The notes beneath the pieces are model-generated. The model made no database searches and was not told where the DNA came from. It was given only the letters and a program-made list of their open reading frames with translations. A DNA stretch of 64,000 nt from contig VTFK01000085.1 in assembly GCA_009617715.1 (NCBI GenBank), positions 1,054,001 to 1,118,000 on the forward strand, in the 5' to 3' direction. Both the position numbers and the translations under genes were made by a program. Shown piece after piece: positions 43,201 through 51,303 of this stretch (position 1 is its first letter; each line of letters begins with the position of its first letter). Source of the stretch: Plectrocnemia conspersa (Eukaryota > Arthropoda > Insecta > Trichoptera > Polycentropodidae).

Positions 43201-46200
43201 ATCGATGACCAACATCAAAAAGATGTCCCTCTGAGTATTTCAATTATTCAAGCAAAAGTTCTTAGTTTGCACAAAGATTGGAAGGATAGATTAAAAACAT
43301 ATTTTAACACGGTTTTTCAAGCAAGTAACGGTTGGTTTCACAATTTTAAAATGAGGTATTCTTTTCATATTATTAAATTTACTGGAGAATCGGCTGATGC
43401 GGATAAAGATGCTGCAAAAGAATTTATTTCATAATTACCCAAAATTATTGAAGATGGAGAATATTCCTCTAGCCAAATATTTAATGTAGATGAGACAGGT
43501 TTATTTTGGAAAACTCTTTAACAATGAAAAACATGAATGAAGCTTTCACGCACCTTGACAAATTATTAAATATTATGGAAGATTGTGATCCCAATGGAGA
43601 ACGCATATCTCAAATGCGTGGCGCGATCAATAAAAACATAGCATGTTATAAAATACTATATAAAGAAAAGAAAAATAATAGTGGAAAACAGTTAACTCTT
43701 GATAACTTTTCAAAGGAAACACCCGCAAACCTCACTTAAACGTGTCTCTTAAACACCTCTTAAACATCTTATATTTACTTGATAAATTAATATTTTAAAA
43801 TACACACAATTTCAATTTTTTTACTTCCCTCGACTTTCGTACATTCAACATTCGCACACATTTTCAGGAACCAATTATGTGCGAAAGTCGAGGGCCGCCT
43901 GTATTTTATTTAAAACCACATAGTTTTATTTCAAACATATATTAATTTATTATATAGATTCTTTGTTGTGTATATTTTGTATCATTTATATGTCATGGAC
44001 TAATTTGTTATTATCATTATCATTATACAAACCACGTATATTCTTAATGAAAATTAAAGCTATTAATATAAACGTTTTTAAACAGCAAAAAAGAGTAATG
44101 AAATAATAATTAACTTTTCTCGAATCACTCAATTAGATTGATACAAAGACATGTCTCAATTAAATTTGTCAAAGTTTAAAGACACTTTGATTGTTTCACG
44201 AATTAATTCAATTAGCCTTCTTCTAGTTATTAATTATTCGCGAACTGTTTGCTTTACAGCAAGTAGCAAAATCAATATTCTGTGGTTTATCATATAAAAT
44301 ATTCAAGTTTAATTAATTTTATTACTATACGTTGTAAAGTTACAATATTACACTTCCAAAATTTGGGATATAGTTACTTAATAAAAATAATAATTATCTA
44401 GGGCAGTTTCGACTGCTTTAAATTGTCATAATCTATGCTAATTAAAGGGACTAATTCTAGTCACGGGCAAACAAAGTATCACTTCTTGTTTCGAAAACCC
44501 TTTAAATGTATGATTCGGCTCTACTTCCTAAATATAATTTTATGGTTTACGATATGAACATGATAATTTTTTAATTTATGAATTGATTTACAAGAAAAAA
44601 AGTTACTAATGACGAAATATTAATAAATAAAATCAGTTCAAAGTCAATTTTTAACTAAGCTTTCATTCAAAGCTCACTCCTAATATTAAATATTTTAACC
44701 AAGCTATCCAATTTAGACTGATTTTGTACAAACACGAAATAATGGTGTAGCCATCGAGTAACGACAGACAACCGTATTTCTCTTCGTGTCAACCCTAGTT
44801 CAGTGAGACGTCTGAAATCCAAAACTCGCTTATAAAACGACTGGATGCTTTGGACGGAAACACAATAAGATCTCACGTATATATTATAACTTAATATAAC
44901 TTTTGAGGAGTTATTCTTAAGCTTGATAGTGATAAAAATATAATTTTATTGTAATTTTCTTTCACCTTTTCCTCCTCTTAACATAATGTGTTCCCCACTC
45001 TCCCACTCTTATTTCCATCAAAAAAATGCAAATGACATCTAACGACCGCTATATAAAACATATTTAATAAATTAATATACTAAATATATTTTTATTGTAA
45101 TTTTTAATATGCATAAACAATATTTACTGTTTAATAAAAAAAAAGCAAAAGCGCTAGCAAAAGCATTTTTTACATACCGAAAAAAAATCTTTGAAATTTT
45201 TATATTTTAATAATAAATATCGAATGCTTCAAACTTTTTGTGTTTTATAAAACCCAATATACTTGCACCAGTTCGTTTGACTATCAGTTTATATATAATA
45301 GTATTCGTTGATAGGAGCTCGAGATACAATTTTCGCCGGCTCTCGTATTTTTTTGATAGTATATATTTTATTTCTTTCATCCGCGCGCACAACGTGACAT
45401 TTTTCATCATATTTTGCGGAAACTTTTCTAGCCGCTTTTACACGTACGCAACGCAAAAAATAATAAAAAAAGTAGACACGTCAAAAAATAAAGAGGGAAA
45501 GATCTGAGCATTAAAAAAAACCAGAGAAAGTTCTAATGAGCAACACGACACAAAATCTACTACATTTCGACCCATTCATAAAGACTAATGTCATATATCA
45601 AATAATAATGAACTCACTATTACAATATAATATTCTAAATTAATATTAACTTGAGCAGCATTTAGATTTCGCAAAATTTATAATTTTATGCAAACAATTG
45701 TGTGTGTGTGTTTACTTTCGAAATTAATTTCTATACAAAATTTAGCTTAAGCCTCAGGCTCAGTCTTCATTGTTTATACTAAATGAGGGAAACTAATATA
45801 CAATAGTATATATATATATATACATATAATTTGGCTTTGTTAATTTGTTAAACATGACGGTTATATTAGGTTATTTCACATTAATAGCCGATATGTACAT
45901 AATCGTATTTTTTAAATATTTTAATATATGTATTTTTTTTATTTACTTAAATAAATAATATAGCGTTATTAAAGCATTAACATTTTTTTTATACAAATTC
46001 AACATAAAGGAAAATATAGCAAAGGTCACAGATAATTTACATAGTAAGTAAATATTGGTTCGCTAATAATTTTTCAGATTTGTTTTTTTAGATTTATGAT
46101 TTATATTATTTATAACGCTTCATTCTTAATGACTTAAACTATAGAAAAATGCGTATTGTCGTTACTATAATACACACAAATGTTTCATTATTAATCGATA

Positions 46201-49200
46201 TATTTATAAACATTTGTTTTAAACGTGATTGTTCCATTAGATATTAGTTGAAAAACGTTATATTTGAGGTACTATTGAGCAACTTAAAGAAAAAAATGCA
46301 TATATAAAACAAATAATCTTTTACAAAAGTAAAGATAAGAAACTAATTGATGTACCAACATAGTTTAAATTTACTGAAAGCTTGCTAATAGAAAGTATAA
46401 TTGTTAAAAAAATAATTTATAAACTGCTCAAAGTTATTACCGTAAACAATTTGTTTAAAATACGCAGAATTAAAATGACGCGTAAAAATAATAATGTTGT
46501 ATTAAAAATTTATTACATTTTAAAATATTTATAAATGATTTTAATTAATTGTTATTAACAAATTATTTTGCATTATTAAAATGACTCGTAATAATAGCAG
46601 TATTATTAAAATAATATTATTTTTCTACGCATGTAAAAATGTACCTATAAATATTTTAAAATATATAAAATAAAATAACTAAGCAAAGAAATCTTACAAA
46701 ATCATTTGTTGGAAACTAAAAATTTCTGCGCAGAGAGAAAAAGAGAATCCTCAGGGAGAAAATATGACAAAGCGAAAAACATCCACCAAACAAGATTGAA
46801 CAGCTCAGAGAGAGCAGTACCAGTATATTATTTTACCGTAAATTTAATCAAATTCGGAGAGAAAAAACAAGGAACTACGTATGTAAGAAAGTTTTATAAC
46901 TGAAAAACCAAAGATCTTAGATATATGAATGAAGCACTTCGATGACCTGTTAAACTCCAAAGAGACTCAAGTGGTAATATACATTTTCTGGAAGAAGTAA
47001 ACCAAACATTAATGCTACTTAAAAATAATAAGTCACCAGTCAATACAAACAACCTTTCTGCTAAGATGCTGATAAGATTGTGGGGGACTCTGTTGCAATA
47101 CATACACAAAAATATTCTAAATACTTGCCAATATGAAAACATATTATATGTCCAATATATATTAAGGATAACCCATTGATATGTTAGAACTTTAGAGGTA
47201 TAACAATATTAAATTCAACTTAAAAAATATGATAGCGAATCTCATGTAACTTTATAGAGAAAAATAGTAGGGAAATACTGATGTGGATTCAGAACAGAAA
47301 AATATGCAATTGACTTAATTTCCTCAATAGGGCAAATTCTAGAAAATACTAGAGAATTTAACACCGAGATAATTTTAAATCCAGTGCTTTGATAATATTA
47401 GACGGTAATGTTAAACGATCATATATTAAATAATAAAGATATTTGTATAAACACATCTTAATATTACGAATGGTAATAAAATTAAATCTTTTCCAACCCA
47501 ATTTTCCCCATCATTATCTCCCTTCCGAAAACAATTCCATCAATTTTGTTTTAACGATTTTGAGCCGCAGAAAATTAAAACTTTTATCTATTAAAAGTTG
47601 GACCACATTGGAACTCAATTTAAAAGTTTAAACTAACGTTAGCGATTGCCGATTAAATCTCTTTTTTATCCCCGTATGAACGTGTTTAAATAATGGTTTA
47701 CTGTAACCTAACCAACTATTACCTTGGTAAAGTATAAAGTCAAAATATGAAGATTATCGCGGATGCAAGGCGTTGATAAAGTAGCGTAATTCATTTTAGG
47801 ATTTCGCCCACACTGATCCGCCCCTGTGGGGCCTTAAAAAGGATTACGTTTTATTTGTGCTGTCCCGTTTGATAACCTTCATTTTTAGCTTTAGAGTAAA
47901 TTTTACGATGCTCTTCGGACGCCGTTTTGCGTTCATTAGCTGTGTAATTATGCAATGTGTACTTAAGTACGTTTATAATAAAATAAGGAATTATACAAAC
48001 ACCGAAAATCAGATAAAATGTTTTATTTTAAATAGATAAAATTAAACATGTGCCAATAAAACAATATATAAAAGTGCTCTTTGACTAAATTTTACTATTG
48101 AATTATACTACATTTTAATTGCAGTTATTATTTTCTTACGCCATTATAAAAAAAATATTTTTTTTTTTAAATAAGACTCGGTTCGGTGTCATTACTCACA
48201 TTGCAATATTAGTCACGGAAAGATTGCTCACGCGAATATTAGTCACATAGCAACTTCACTCACACGAAAATTGGTCACAGATCGCTTGCTCACAAGGTGA
48301 ATGCTCATACGAATATTGCTTTTTATTAAGTTTTTTAAGTATAGTTATTTAATTTCGATATTAACAGGACGCAAAGTAAAAAATCAATTAATCGAAATAG
48401 GATATTAATAAATATTCATACACTATTTTCAAAATAATTTTATCTAATTTTACAAGAAAAATCTCTGGGTTAAATAATAATTCTGCAATTGTGTATTTTT
48501 AATTTAAAAATCGACAACATATCGATAATTTTAATGATGAAAAAGTTATAAAAGCTGCTGATTTATTCAACCTAATATTTCAATAAACGGTGATAGATAT
48601 AAACATAAGTATATAATAGCTGATCATTAAAAAATTAAATAAAAGCAAATTATTGCTTTGTATTTAATTATTATATAGAAAATATGTTTATTTAATTCCC
48701 GTTATGATTCACAACAACGCAATAAATAAATAATATTCACAAATTATAAATTAATTGATAAACAACAAAGCAAACATTTTAAGAAGTACAGAAAAAAATG
48801 TAAGGAAATATTAAATTAATTTAAAATAAAATACATAATAAATTGTTATATTAAAAACATACCTAAATAAAATAAAATCCAATAAATCTTAAATATATAT
48901 TAAAATAATACTATATAATGATCCTATTTATCGTTATTATAATTATGAATTAATTTAATCAACCAAATTAAGATTCAAGATTAAATATAAATAATTAAAT
49001 TTATATCAATAAAGTAATTTTCCAAGAAATTAAATTTTTAAATTAACAGGATATAAATTGAGAAAAAATGAATTTTTTTAATAAATCAGTACATATAATA
49101 AATTAAGTTTCACTTAATTTATTATATTTTGGCATTTTTTCAATGCTTAGATAATATTTAAAATATATTATTAAATAAAAAAATCATAACGATAAATATA

Positions 49201-50498
49201 GACTGAAATCAGCGAGAGTCACTTAAGCGAGACTGGGCAATTTTACCTGCAAATATTTTTTCAAGTGAGAGTTTTAAAACTACAAATTACTTTGTATAGT
49301 TCTTAGAACTACGATTAAAACTACCTGCTAAAATATTTCGGTGAAACTATGCACTTGTAAAGAGTTACACACCATTTTAAGGAGTGCCCCATTATTATAG
49401 CCATGACTGTATATTCTAAAAATAAGTATCTACAAGACAAAATGAAAATAATACACATTCAATTGAAGGCCAAACGTATTTGTAAACATCAACAAATTGA
49501 TACAAAATATTTTCAACCAATTAATACAAAACGTAAAATACATATTTTCTTATGTATTTTTAAAATTTGCAAAATTTGTCAGCCCATCATGAATGTCTCA
49601 ATAATTTGTAGGCAATGAATGGGTTTTGTAATCAAATAACTTTCCTTAAATCCTGTGAGTGATGTTTTGTGTGAACAATATTCGTATGAGCAATCGCCTT
49701 ATGAGAGATCGATTTGTGACCAATTTTTGTATGACCAGTTACCATGTGAGCAATAGTCCGTTCACTATTAGAATCATCATCTGTATAATTTTAAAAAATG
49801 TGCCCATTTAAAATTAATTGTATTTCTGTCAAATGTTAGTGTAACTAGGTGTATTAATATTTTTTCAACACTGATATATGATGTTAAAAATTATAATAAA
49901 AATAACCCAGATCGAAAATTTATCTCACAATTTTACCAAACAAAATTAATTTCTCTATCTTACACACACACACACACACAAAGTAAACATATACACGCAT
50001 ACGATATAAATTTTGGGTTTAATTTATATAACAAGTCACGTTACGACTCAGCCAAAGTTCGGTTAACAAATAACTTAAACTTTATCGCGGGCGCTGTCGG
50101 AATTGTAACAATTGCAACACACTCGTTTAATCTTATTGCCACACATGTGTGAATGTATTTAATATATGTCTGTGTGTATGTGTGATATATTGTCGTTTTG
50201 TGCAAAATGTTTTAACAAAGCGTATGAGACACAGGTGAGTACTTTACAACAAATGTGAATAGGCAAAGTACAGGTGAATGTGACATGCTATCGTATCGTA
50301 CCGTTCTGTTTCCGAGTCCCCTGACTCTGCAGAGAAGCCTCACCGGTTGCCCCACTAGTCCCGTGAGGTTGGTGGGAACGCTGAGGTCGAAGTATGGAGA
50401 CGTCCCCACGGCGGGTTGCTCCTGCAGGAATTCAGTCAGGAAGCGTCTGGATGCGCTGCCGGATACAGGACCGCCTCCACCGCCGCCATTCTCGCCAA
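19140..50498 (-). CDS. dpr-like: Dpr-family Ig-domain cell-surface protein gene (last five coding exons)
   Basis: Joining five exons gives a protein of at least about 286 residues. It has an N-terminal Gly-rich linker, a V-type Ig1 (LLCRV cysteine, VSWVRHRDIHLLTVG signature, DSGAYECQVSTTP), a second Ig (EILGGPELFINLGSTINL, TCLV cysteine, DSGMYTCAPSNAP) and GEHPAAM before a hydrophobic tail. These are hallmark Dpr sequences. In flies, Dpr proteins sit on neuron surfaces and bind DIP Ig receptors to direct synaptic partner choice. All four internal splice junctions are GT-AG and keep frame (phases 0, 1, 0, 1 in order of transcription). N-glycosylation sequons occur at NLT in Ig1, NRT across the first junction, and NLT in Ig2. 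The signal-peptide exon is missing; it must end in phase 1. The exact Dpr paralogue was not determined. Confidence 0.93.
19298..20265 (-). other. dpr intron between Ig2-end exon and terminal exon (968 bp)
   Basis: The phase 1 intron has donor ATG|GTAATAAG and acceptor TTTCTTAG. It contains a G+C-richer patch at about 19855-20050 with CpG-containing sequence and no open frame of note. No transposon is recognised in it. Confidence 0.8.
20266..20434 (-). CDS. dpr-like: dpr exon: second half of Ig2
   Basis: The exon is 169 bases long, with acceptor AATTCCACAG and donor ATG|GTAATAAG. It encodes VINFDSARGGISLVTEKG, then SSRLLVQRARASDSGMYTC, with the Ig2 distal cysteine in the classic DSGxYxC motif, and APSNAPVAHVRVHILN. 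The RGGISLVTEKG block is typical of Dpr Ig2. It starts in phase 0 and ends in phase 1, consistent with both neighbours. Confidence 0.93.
20435..22932 (-). other. dpr intron splitting Ig2 (about 2.5 kb)
   Basis: The phase 0 intron has donor CAG|GTAAAT and acceptor TTCCACAG. It holds a mariner C-terminal relic at 21.0-21.3 kb, annotated separately. A G+C-richer patch at about 22320-22600 is open in both strands with no recognised domain. The rest is AT-rich. Confidence 0.85.
21010..21300 (-). pseudogene. mariner transposase C-terminal relic
   Basis: The minus strand, with frame changes, reads KIKELAW, then HPPYSPDLAL where mariner has HPPYSPDLAPSDYHLF, and then FESKPFYTNGYKKLAERRENVI. The last matches the end of mariner transposases (FxSKPxxFYxxGIxxLxERWxKVI). 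The third catalytic Asp region (the PSDYH part) is corrupted to LYE-stop. It is a short dead fragment inside a dpr intron, on the same strand as dpr, and similar to the piece at 35.4 kb. Confidence 0.75.
22933..23060 (-). CDS. dpr-like: dpr exon: first half of Ig2
   Basis: The exon is 128 bases long, with acceptor TTTCGTTTAACAG and donor CAG|GTAAAT. It completes the split Glu codon of the previous exon and encodes EPETEILGGPELFINLG, then STINLTCLVRHAPEPPPSIT and WSHLDQ. It carries the proximal Ig2 cysteine and the Ig tryptophan. 'EILGGPELFINxGSTINLTC' is one of the most conserved Dpr stretches. An NLT sequon overlaps the cysteine strand. Confidence 0.94.
28315..28475. repeat. Dispersed repeat copy (pairs with 63.13-63.27 kb)
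   Basis: The stretch containing CAATGACAATACAATGTCAC, then CAAATCCTCAAAAGGAGGCAAA, is a divergent copy of the sequence at 63130-63270. The similarity extends over roughly 140 bases in the same orientation. No coding content or termini are recognised. It is probably the end of an old interspersed element. Confidence 0.5.
30160..30215 (-). repeat. tRNA-like (SINE-type) repeat fragment
   Basis: The sequence CATATGGGATTCGAACCCAGG reads on the minus strand as CCTGGGTTCGAATCCC, a B-box (T-arm) motif of tRNA-type promoters. The same short unit recurs at 61.1 kb. A complete tRNA cloverleaf is not present here, so it is best seen as a tRNA-derived SINE or pseudogene fragment. Confidence 0.45.
30432..30642 (-). 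CDS. dpr-like: dpr exon: main part of Ig1
   Basis: The exon is 211 bases long, with acceptor TTTATCTTTACAG and donor GTCG|GTGAGT. It encodes VSWVRHRDIHLLTVGRYTY, TSDQRFEALHSPHSEDWAL, RIRPAQRRDSGAYECQVST and TPPMGHHVYLSVV. The WVRHRDIHLLTVG...TSDQRF signature is diagnostic of Dpr Ig1 and lies on the face that contacts DIP partners in fly structures. Coding G+C is far above the intron background. It starts in phase 0 and ends in phase 1. The extra codons upstream of the acceptor that remain open are intronic. Confidence 0.96.
32856..32900. repeat. Two adjacent perfect palindromes
   Basis: AAACGCATATGCGTTT (16 bp, 32856-32871) is followed one base later by a perfect 28-bp palindrome at 32873-32900, whose half-site is TTAAACAAATCTAT. 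Both are exact. They could be transcription-factor dimer sites, a small inverted-repeat remnant or cruciform-prone DNA. Confidence 0.7.
33430..33960. other. G+C-richer island in the first dpr intron
   Basis: About 500 bases have clearly higher G+C and CpG than the surrounding intron. A 77-codon minus-strand open frame (33634-33867) has no splice-site pair or domain resemblance. It may be a conserved intronic regulatory element; this is inferred from composition only. Confidence 0.3.
35410..35997 (-). pseudogene. mariner transposase relic
   Basis: Read on the minus strand with frame shifts, the order is KVWVSRELSEENKSA (linker and start of the catalytic domain), then the conserved LCVWWN.NGIVYNEILKPDLTIT (where mariner has MLCVWWDxxGxxxxELL), then PDFAPSDYYLFLSMQHFL with the last catalytic Asp, and FKSKPEK near the end. 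The first acidic stretch (DEKW) is degraded. Several stops and frame changes make it non-functional. It lies in the first dpr intron on the same strand. The resemblance to a known mariner subfamily was not tested. Confidence 0.8.
36990..37130. repeat. Short direct repeat, possible LTR-end remnant
   Basis: GATATCAAGGAAGTA occurs twice (about 37016 and 37043) separated by a dozen bases, followed by an AATAAA-like stretch. This is reminiscent of an LTR 3' part, but no paired LTR, primer-binding site or coding region was found. Confidence 0.2.
39309..40040 (-). pseudogene. Decayed copy of a multi-copy arthropod repeat-family gene
   Basis: The minus strand reads YLGDQNKSYAPR, then AVLMIWRKPKDHINDCYFCV, followed after a gap by AAWLAFKNVIKNFLGNHK, FFPKILGDISDEHG and LAENCWTL...RKRSALIDERTN before a stop. 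I recall these blocks in this order (LGDQxKxWAPHxVC, WREPKxHxxDCYFC, VxKNFLGNHKxxxY, FPxNLGDxSDEHGE, MxADYCW) in a long protein family present in many copies in insect genomes and treated as mobile-element associated. The large middle part is deleted, and the C-terminal part has a stop and frame change. A 155-codon segment (39472-39939) remains open. I cannot name the element class. Confidence 0.7.
40386..41090 (+). mobile_element. G+C-rich promoter-containing block, possible solo LTR
   Basis: From about 40600 the sequence turns G+C-rich. It shows two inverted CCAAT boxes (CGATTGG at about 40646 and 40672), a TATA-like GGATATAAGC at about 40699 and, 300 bases on, an AATAAA near 41012. This promoter-to-poly(A) layout within one compact block is that of a retrotransposon LTR, and a TGT start is possible at 40389. 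Open frames inside (40390-40602, 40675-40980) resemble nothing I know. No second LTR or pol gene flanks it, so if it is an LTR it is solitary. The alternative is a promoter or CpG island of an unrecognised short gene. Confidence 0.4.
41822..41881. repeat. Perfect 60-bp palindrome (29-bp arms, 2-bp centre)
   Basis: The arm AAAAATATTCTGTAACTC plus AAAAATATTT is followed by two bases and its exact reverse complement. A related sequence (AAAAATACTGTAAAAAATAT) lies just upstream. Perfection over 29 bp implies recent origin. It is a possible MITE core, a replication-slippage product or an assembly artefact. Confidence 0.85.
42885..43901 (+). mobile_element. Tigger/pogo-type DNA transposon, internally deleted
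   Basis: The ends are inverted copies: CAGGCGGCTCTCGACTTTCG on the left and CAGGCGGCCCTCGACTTTCG on the right when read inward. TA flanks both sides (42883-42884 and 43902-43903), giving the TA target duplication expected for Tc1/mariner-superfamily elements. Sub-terminal repeats of TTCGAAC/TTCGCAC add to the ends. Length is 1017 bp, less than half of an autonomous Tigger. Inside, on the plus strand, remain the Tc5-type DNA-binding region and the end of the transposase. Confidence 0.92.
43255..43739 (+). pseudogene. Tigger transposase remnant (CENP-B/jerky type)
   Basis: The frame reads VLSLHKDWKDRL, then ASNGWFHNFKMRYSFH, the Tc5/CENP-B helix-turn-helix signature, then GESADADKDAAKEFIS-stop-LPKI. 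Next comes SSQIFNVDETGLFWK, which carries the first catalytic Asp of the DDE domain. The sequence then jumps directly to the C-terminal region (EDCDPNGERISQMRGAINKN, ISCYK-like IACYK, and TLDNFSKETP, the usual QxTLDxFFK tail). The bulk of the DDE domain, including the second and third acidic residues, is missing. At least two stops are present. It would depend on a transposase supplied in trans. Confidence 0.9.
46900..47480 (+). pseudogene. Second non-LTR reverse transcriptase relic
   Basis: The plus strand carries decayed RT-family sequence. KHFDDLLNSKETQ and, after a frame change, EEVNQTLMLLKNNKSP with NNLSAKMLIRLWGTLLQYIH correspond to the 'LKNNKAPGxDxLxAELxK...L' region before RT block 1. 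Further on, GKY-CGFRTEKYAIDL and ISSIGQILENTREFN correspond to 'YQxGFRxGRSTxDQI...LRQILEKxxEFN'. The catalytic YADD box is not found; the sequence dissolves after 47.45 kb. It differs from the RT at 1-1154 and comes from a different LINE lineage. Confidence 0.75.
48197..49775. mobile_element. Element with long inverted ends built from short repeats (about 1.6 kb)
   Basis: The left end (48197-48325) and right end (about 49660-49775, read inward) align as inverted copies. They share ATT(a/g)CTCACAT, AAAATTGGTCACA(g/a)ATCG and ATTGCTCATACGAATATTG-like blocks in the same order. Each end is itself a series of 12-15 base units around (G)CTCAC and (G)GTCAC. The interior is about 1.3 kb of AT-rich DNA with no transposase; a 71-codon Lys-rich frame (49403-49618) has no family resemblance. 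This is the anatomy of a non-autonomous foldback or long-TIR DNA transposon. The target duplication could not be read. Confidence 0.7.
49962..49980. repeat. CA microsatellite
   Basis: A run of about nine CA units lies close to the 3' side of the first dpr intron, just outside the duplicated block A. Confidence 0.9.
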
Positions 50499-51303
50499 CT
50501 GTGAATAAAAAGGAAAAAATATTCAGAACTACTGTCTTACAAAAACATTAAAAATATAGCCTACAGAGGGTCAGAGGGTCAGAGGGTCGGCTGTTACTTG
50601 ATTGAATTTAAGTTCGTATGAACTTAGTGAGCCTAATTTGGAAGTCTAAAAAATAAATTTCAAAAGTGGATGTTCAAAGTAAATGTACGAGGAAGTATCT
50701 GAGCAAGTAATCGTTAGTTTCCCGCTTTCCCGTATTCACACATATAGAAGGATATTTGATTTTTCGACACTTTTGGTAGAAGTGCCACTTACAAAAGGCT
50801 GATGAGTTTTTGAACTGAATTCCGTTGGCTGTTGGAACAGATTATGAAAATCCAATATGTGATTTTTTACTAAATTTTCAAAAAGTTTTCTCACGATGCT
50901 GTCGCATTTAAAAAAAATCATATAAAGAGTGAGTGTCAAAAAAATCAGATTAGGTTTTCCTAGATTTTCCTAATCTCATGTATAAATATCGTGTACAAAT
51001 TATTTAATATTAAGCTACTCCAGTTTATAAAGAATATATGATTTGTATTTAACAATCAAAAATATAATTATTATAGATTTTTTCATTGTTGATGAATTAA
51101 GACTTTAGTTAAATTTACTACTTTTAATTACTGATTTTATAAGTAGTACAAGTCCGTGACTAGTCTTATAATATTATAAAAAATATATATAATATAACAC
51201 GAATAAAAATGATGTTGGCTTAATGAACGATATTAAATTTGTACTAAAGTGCGTTATATATATATTTTTTTTTTTATGAATAAAAGATTAAAAATGCACC
51301 TTA
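50090..51303. repeat. Duplicated block, copy A
   Basis: This block, including the dpr exon at 50302-50498, recurs at 55023-56059 with near-identical sequence (shared triple AGAGGGTC repeat, same exon, same flanks). The present copy has 196 bases (50899-51094) that are absent from the other, bounded by GATG at each side. It ends at GCACCTTA, where a TIR element starts. Confidence 0.92.
50302..50498 (-). CDS. dpr-like: dpr exon: Gly-rich linker and start of Ig1 (intact copy)
   Basis: The exon is 197 bases long, with acceptor TTTTTATTCACAG and donor ACG|GTACGATAC. After a split codon it encodes GENGGGGGGPVSGSASRRFL, TEFLQEQPAVGTSPYFDLSV, PTNLTGLVGQPVRLLCRVRG and LGNRT. The PYFD...NLTxLVGQxxxLxCRVxxLGNxT pattern is the canonical first strand set of Dpr Ig1, with the proximal cysteine in LLCRV. 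It joins in frame to the VSWVRHRD exon. The 5' junction is phase 1, so the missing upstream exon must end with one extra base. A second, frameshifted copy lies at 55237-55435. Confidence 0.95.

Larger units (their letters stand above)
30643..50301 (-). other. dpr intron inside Ig1 (about 19.7 kb)
   Basis: This large phase 0 intron splits the Ig1 coding sequence after GNRT, a standard Dpr position. It collects several mobile elements, listed separately (35.4, 39.3, 40.4, 42.9, 46.9 and 48.2 kb). G+C-richer patches lie near 31.3-31.5, 33.43-33.96, 41.2-41.4 and 47.64-47.83 kb. The remainder is AT-rich, with short palindromes and tandem duplications (for example ATATAATATGACGAA twice near 34.54 kb). 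No additional dpr exon was found in it. Confidence 0.8.

Noticed and set aside
44667..44876. 69-codon minus-strand frame with acceptor-like TTTCAG
   Set aside because: No recognisable domain, donor weak, and not in phase with any dpr exon.
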